In this document: positions 63,659 through 64,000 of the stretch, piece after piece
Numbering within the stretch: position 1 is the first letter of the stretch
Layout: each line of letters begins with the position of its first letter
Source: Bacteroidales bacterium
GTDB lineage: Bacteria > Bacteroidota > Bacteroidia > Bacteroidales > P3
Length of the DNA stretch: 64,000 bases
Assembly (NCBI GenBank): GCA_017439185.1
Contig: JAFRTM010000012.1
Coordinates: 186,001-250,000, forward strand
Direction of reading: 5' to 3'
The notes under the pieces: model-generated
Told to the model about the DNA's origin: nothing
Databases searched by the model: none
Seen by the model: the letters and a program-made list of their open reading frames with translations, nothing else
Translations under genes and position numbers: made by a program

Positions 63659-64000
63659 TTATTTGTTGGTCCAGCGGAGGCGGAAGTCTTTGGTGAACTC
63701 TATCAGACGGCGGTCGAGCAAATCCTTGATGATACGGTCTACCTCCTGTTCTTGAATATCGTCCAGCTGCCGCATAAGTTCTGCCCTCGGTAGGGGGCTT
63801 GGGTGCAGGACTTGACATATTTGTTTGGTTATCTCCTCGTCGGACTTCTTGCGGTTGCGTCCGATGCAGAGGTCGCACCATCCGCAGTATTCCTGAGACT
63901 CTTCGCCAAAATATCGTAGTAGCAGCTGCTGACGGCACCCCTCTGAAGCTTTGACGTATGCCACCATGGCTTCTTTGCGTTCTTCGGCGTGGCGTTTGCG
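63659..64000 (-). CDS. RecQ-like DNA helicase, C-terminal part (5' end beyond window)
   Basis: The reverse strand is open from the right edge to a stop at 63659: 113 codons plus stop, with the 5' part missing. RKRHAEERKEAMVAYVKASEGCRQQLLLRYFGEE is followed by Cys-x2-Cys (YCGWCDLC), typical of the RecQ zinc-binding domain. A short winged-helix-like segment then ends in FTKDFRLRWTNK. No HRDC domain follows, which fits the shorter Bacteroidota RecQ paralogues. It converges with sbcC, with 133 bases between and no clear terminator. Confidence 0.85.
   Translation of the reverse strand, partial: RKRHAEERKEAMVAYVKASEGCRQQLLLRYFGEESQEYCGWCDLCIGRNRKKSDEEITKQICQVLHPSPLPRAELMRQLDDIQEQEVDRIIKDLLDRRLIEFTKDFRLRWTNK

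Overview
The window looks like a chromosomal segment of an anaerobic Bacteroidales (Bacteroidota) that has a type IX secretion system (T9SS). Four things point there: promoters of the Bacteroidota type (TTTG or TTG, about 19-20 bases, then TAnnTTTG); T9SS C-terminal sorting domains of both the gliding-associated (CHU_C) kind and the short type A kind; Bacteroidota-typical families (DUF3078, DUF4296, GSCFA, PorE-like, BtuG-like lipoprotein); and a TonB-dependent receptor under a cobalamin riboswitch. Core genes are GC-rich (about 60% in hand-counted lines). Two stretches, about 31.8-35.3 kb and 47.2-49.5 kb, are clearly AT-richer and look acquired.

Layout. 1-3.9 kb (minus): ruvB, hutI and a secreted beta-helix protein that runs off the left edge, in one apparent operon. 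4.5-23.6 kb (plus): one giant gene of 6253 codons for a secreted, repeat-rich surface protein with a CHU_C tail. 24.1-30.9 kb (plus): dnaE, a GSCFA protein, ddl and a radical SAM protein. 30.9-31.8 kb: tRNA-Cys and aroE. 31.8-35.6 kb: repeats, a candidate small RNA, a DUF2971-like gene and a chimeric leucine-rich-repeat T9SS cargo. 35.8-43.9 kb (plus): a tight seven-gene run of recX, DUF3078, SAM hydrolase (DUF62), sufC, sufD, PorE-like protein and an ABC exporter. 44.1-46.5 kb: tRNA-Val, a DUF4296 lipoprotein and yifB. 46.5-49.5 kb (minus): a GH16 glycanase, a beta-barrel protein and an AlkD-like gene. 49.6-53.0 kb (plus): cobalamin riboswitch, btuB-like receptor and btuG-like lipoprotein. 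53.0-64 kb: nitroreductase (minus), recJ, ettA, a small secreted protein, sbcD and sbcC, and the 3' end of a recQ-like gene (minus) cut by the right edge.

How the genes work together. Replication and repair genes are frequent (dnaE, ruvB, recX, recJ, sbcCD, alkD-like, recQ-like). The second theme is the cell surface. Three likely T9SS cargos (the giant protein, the LRR protein and the GH16 enzyme) share the window with a PorE-like protein that may anchor the secretion machine. The btuB-btuG pair is a riboswitch-controlled vitamin B12 capture and import unit.

The least ordinary material is non-coding. Two copies of a 260-bp element have terminal inverted repeats that co-vary. Three copies of a 110-120 bp dispersed repeat are present, two of them ending in a heptamer (CAGTGGT)n tract and lying upstream of ruvB and recJ. 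There is a 143-bp hairpin-bearing tandem repeat and a promoter-to-terminator transcription unit with no convincing gene. I found no CRISPR array, prophage, transposase or recognised defence system.
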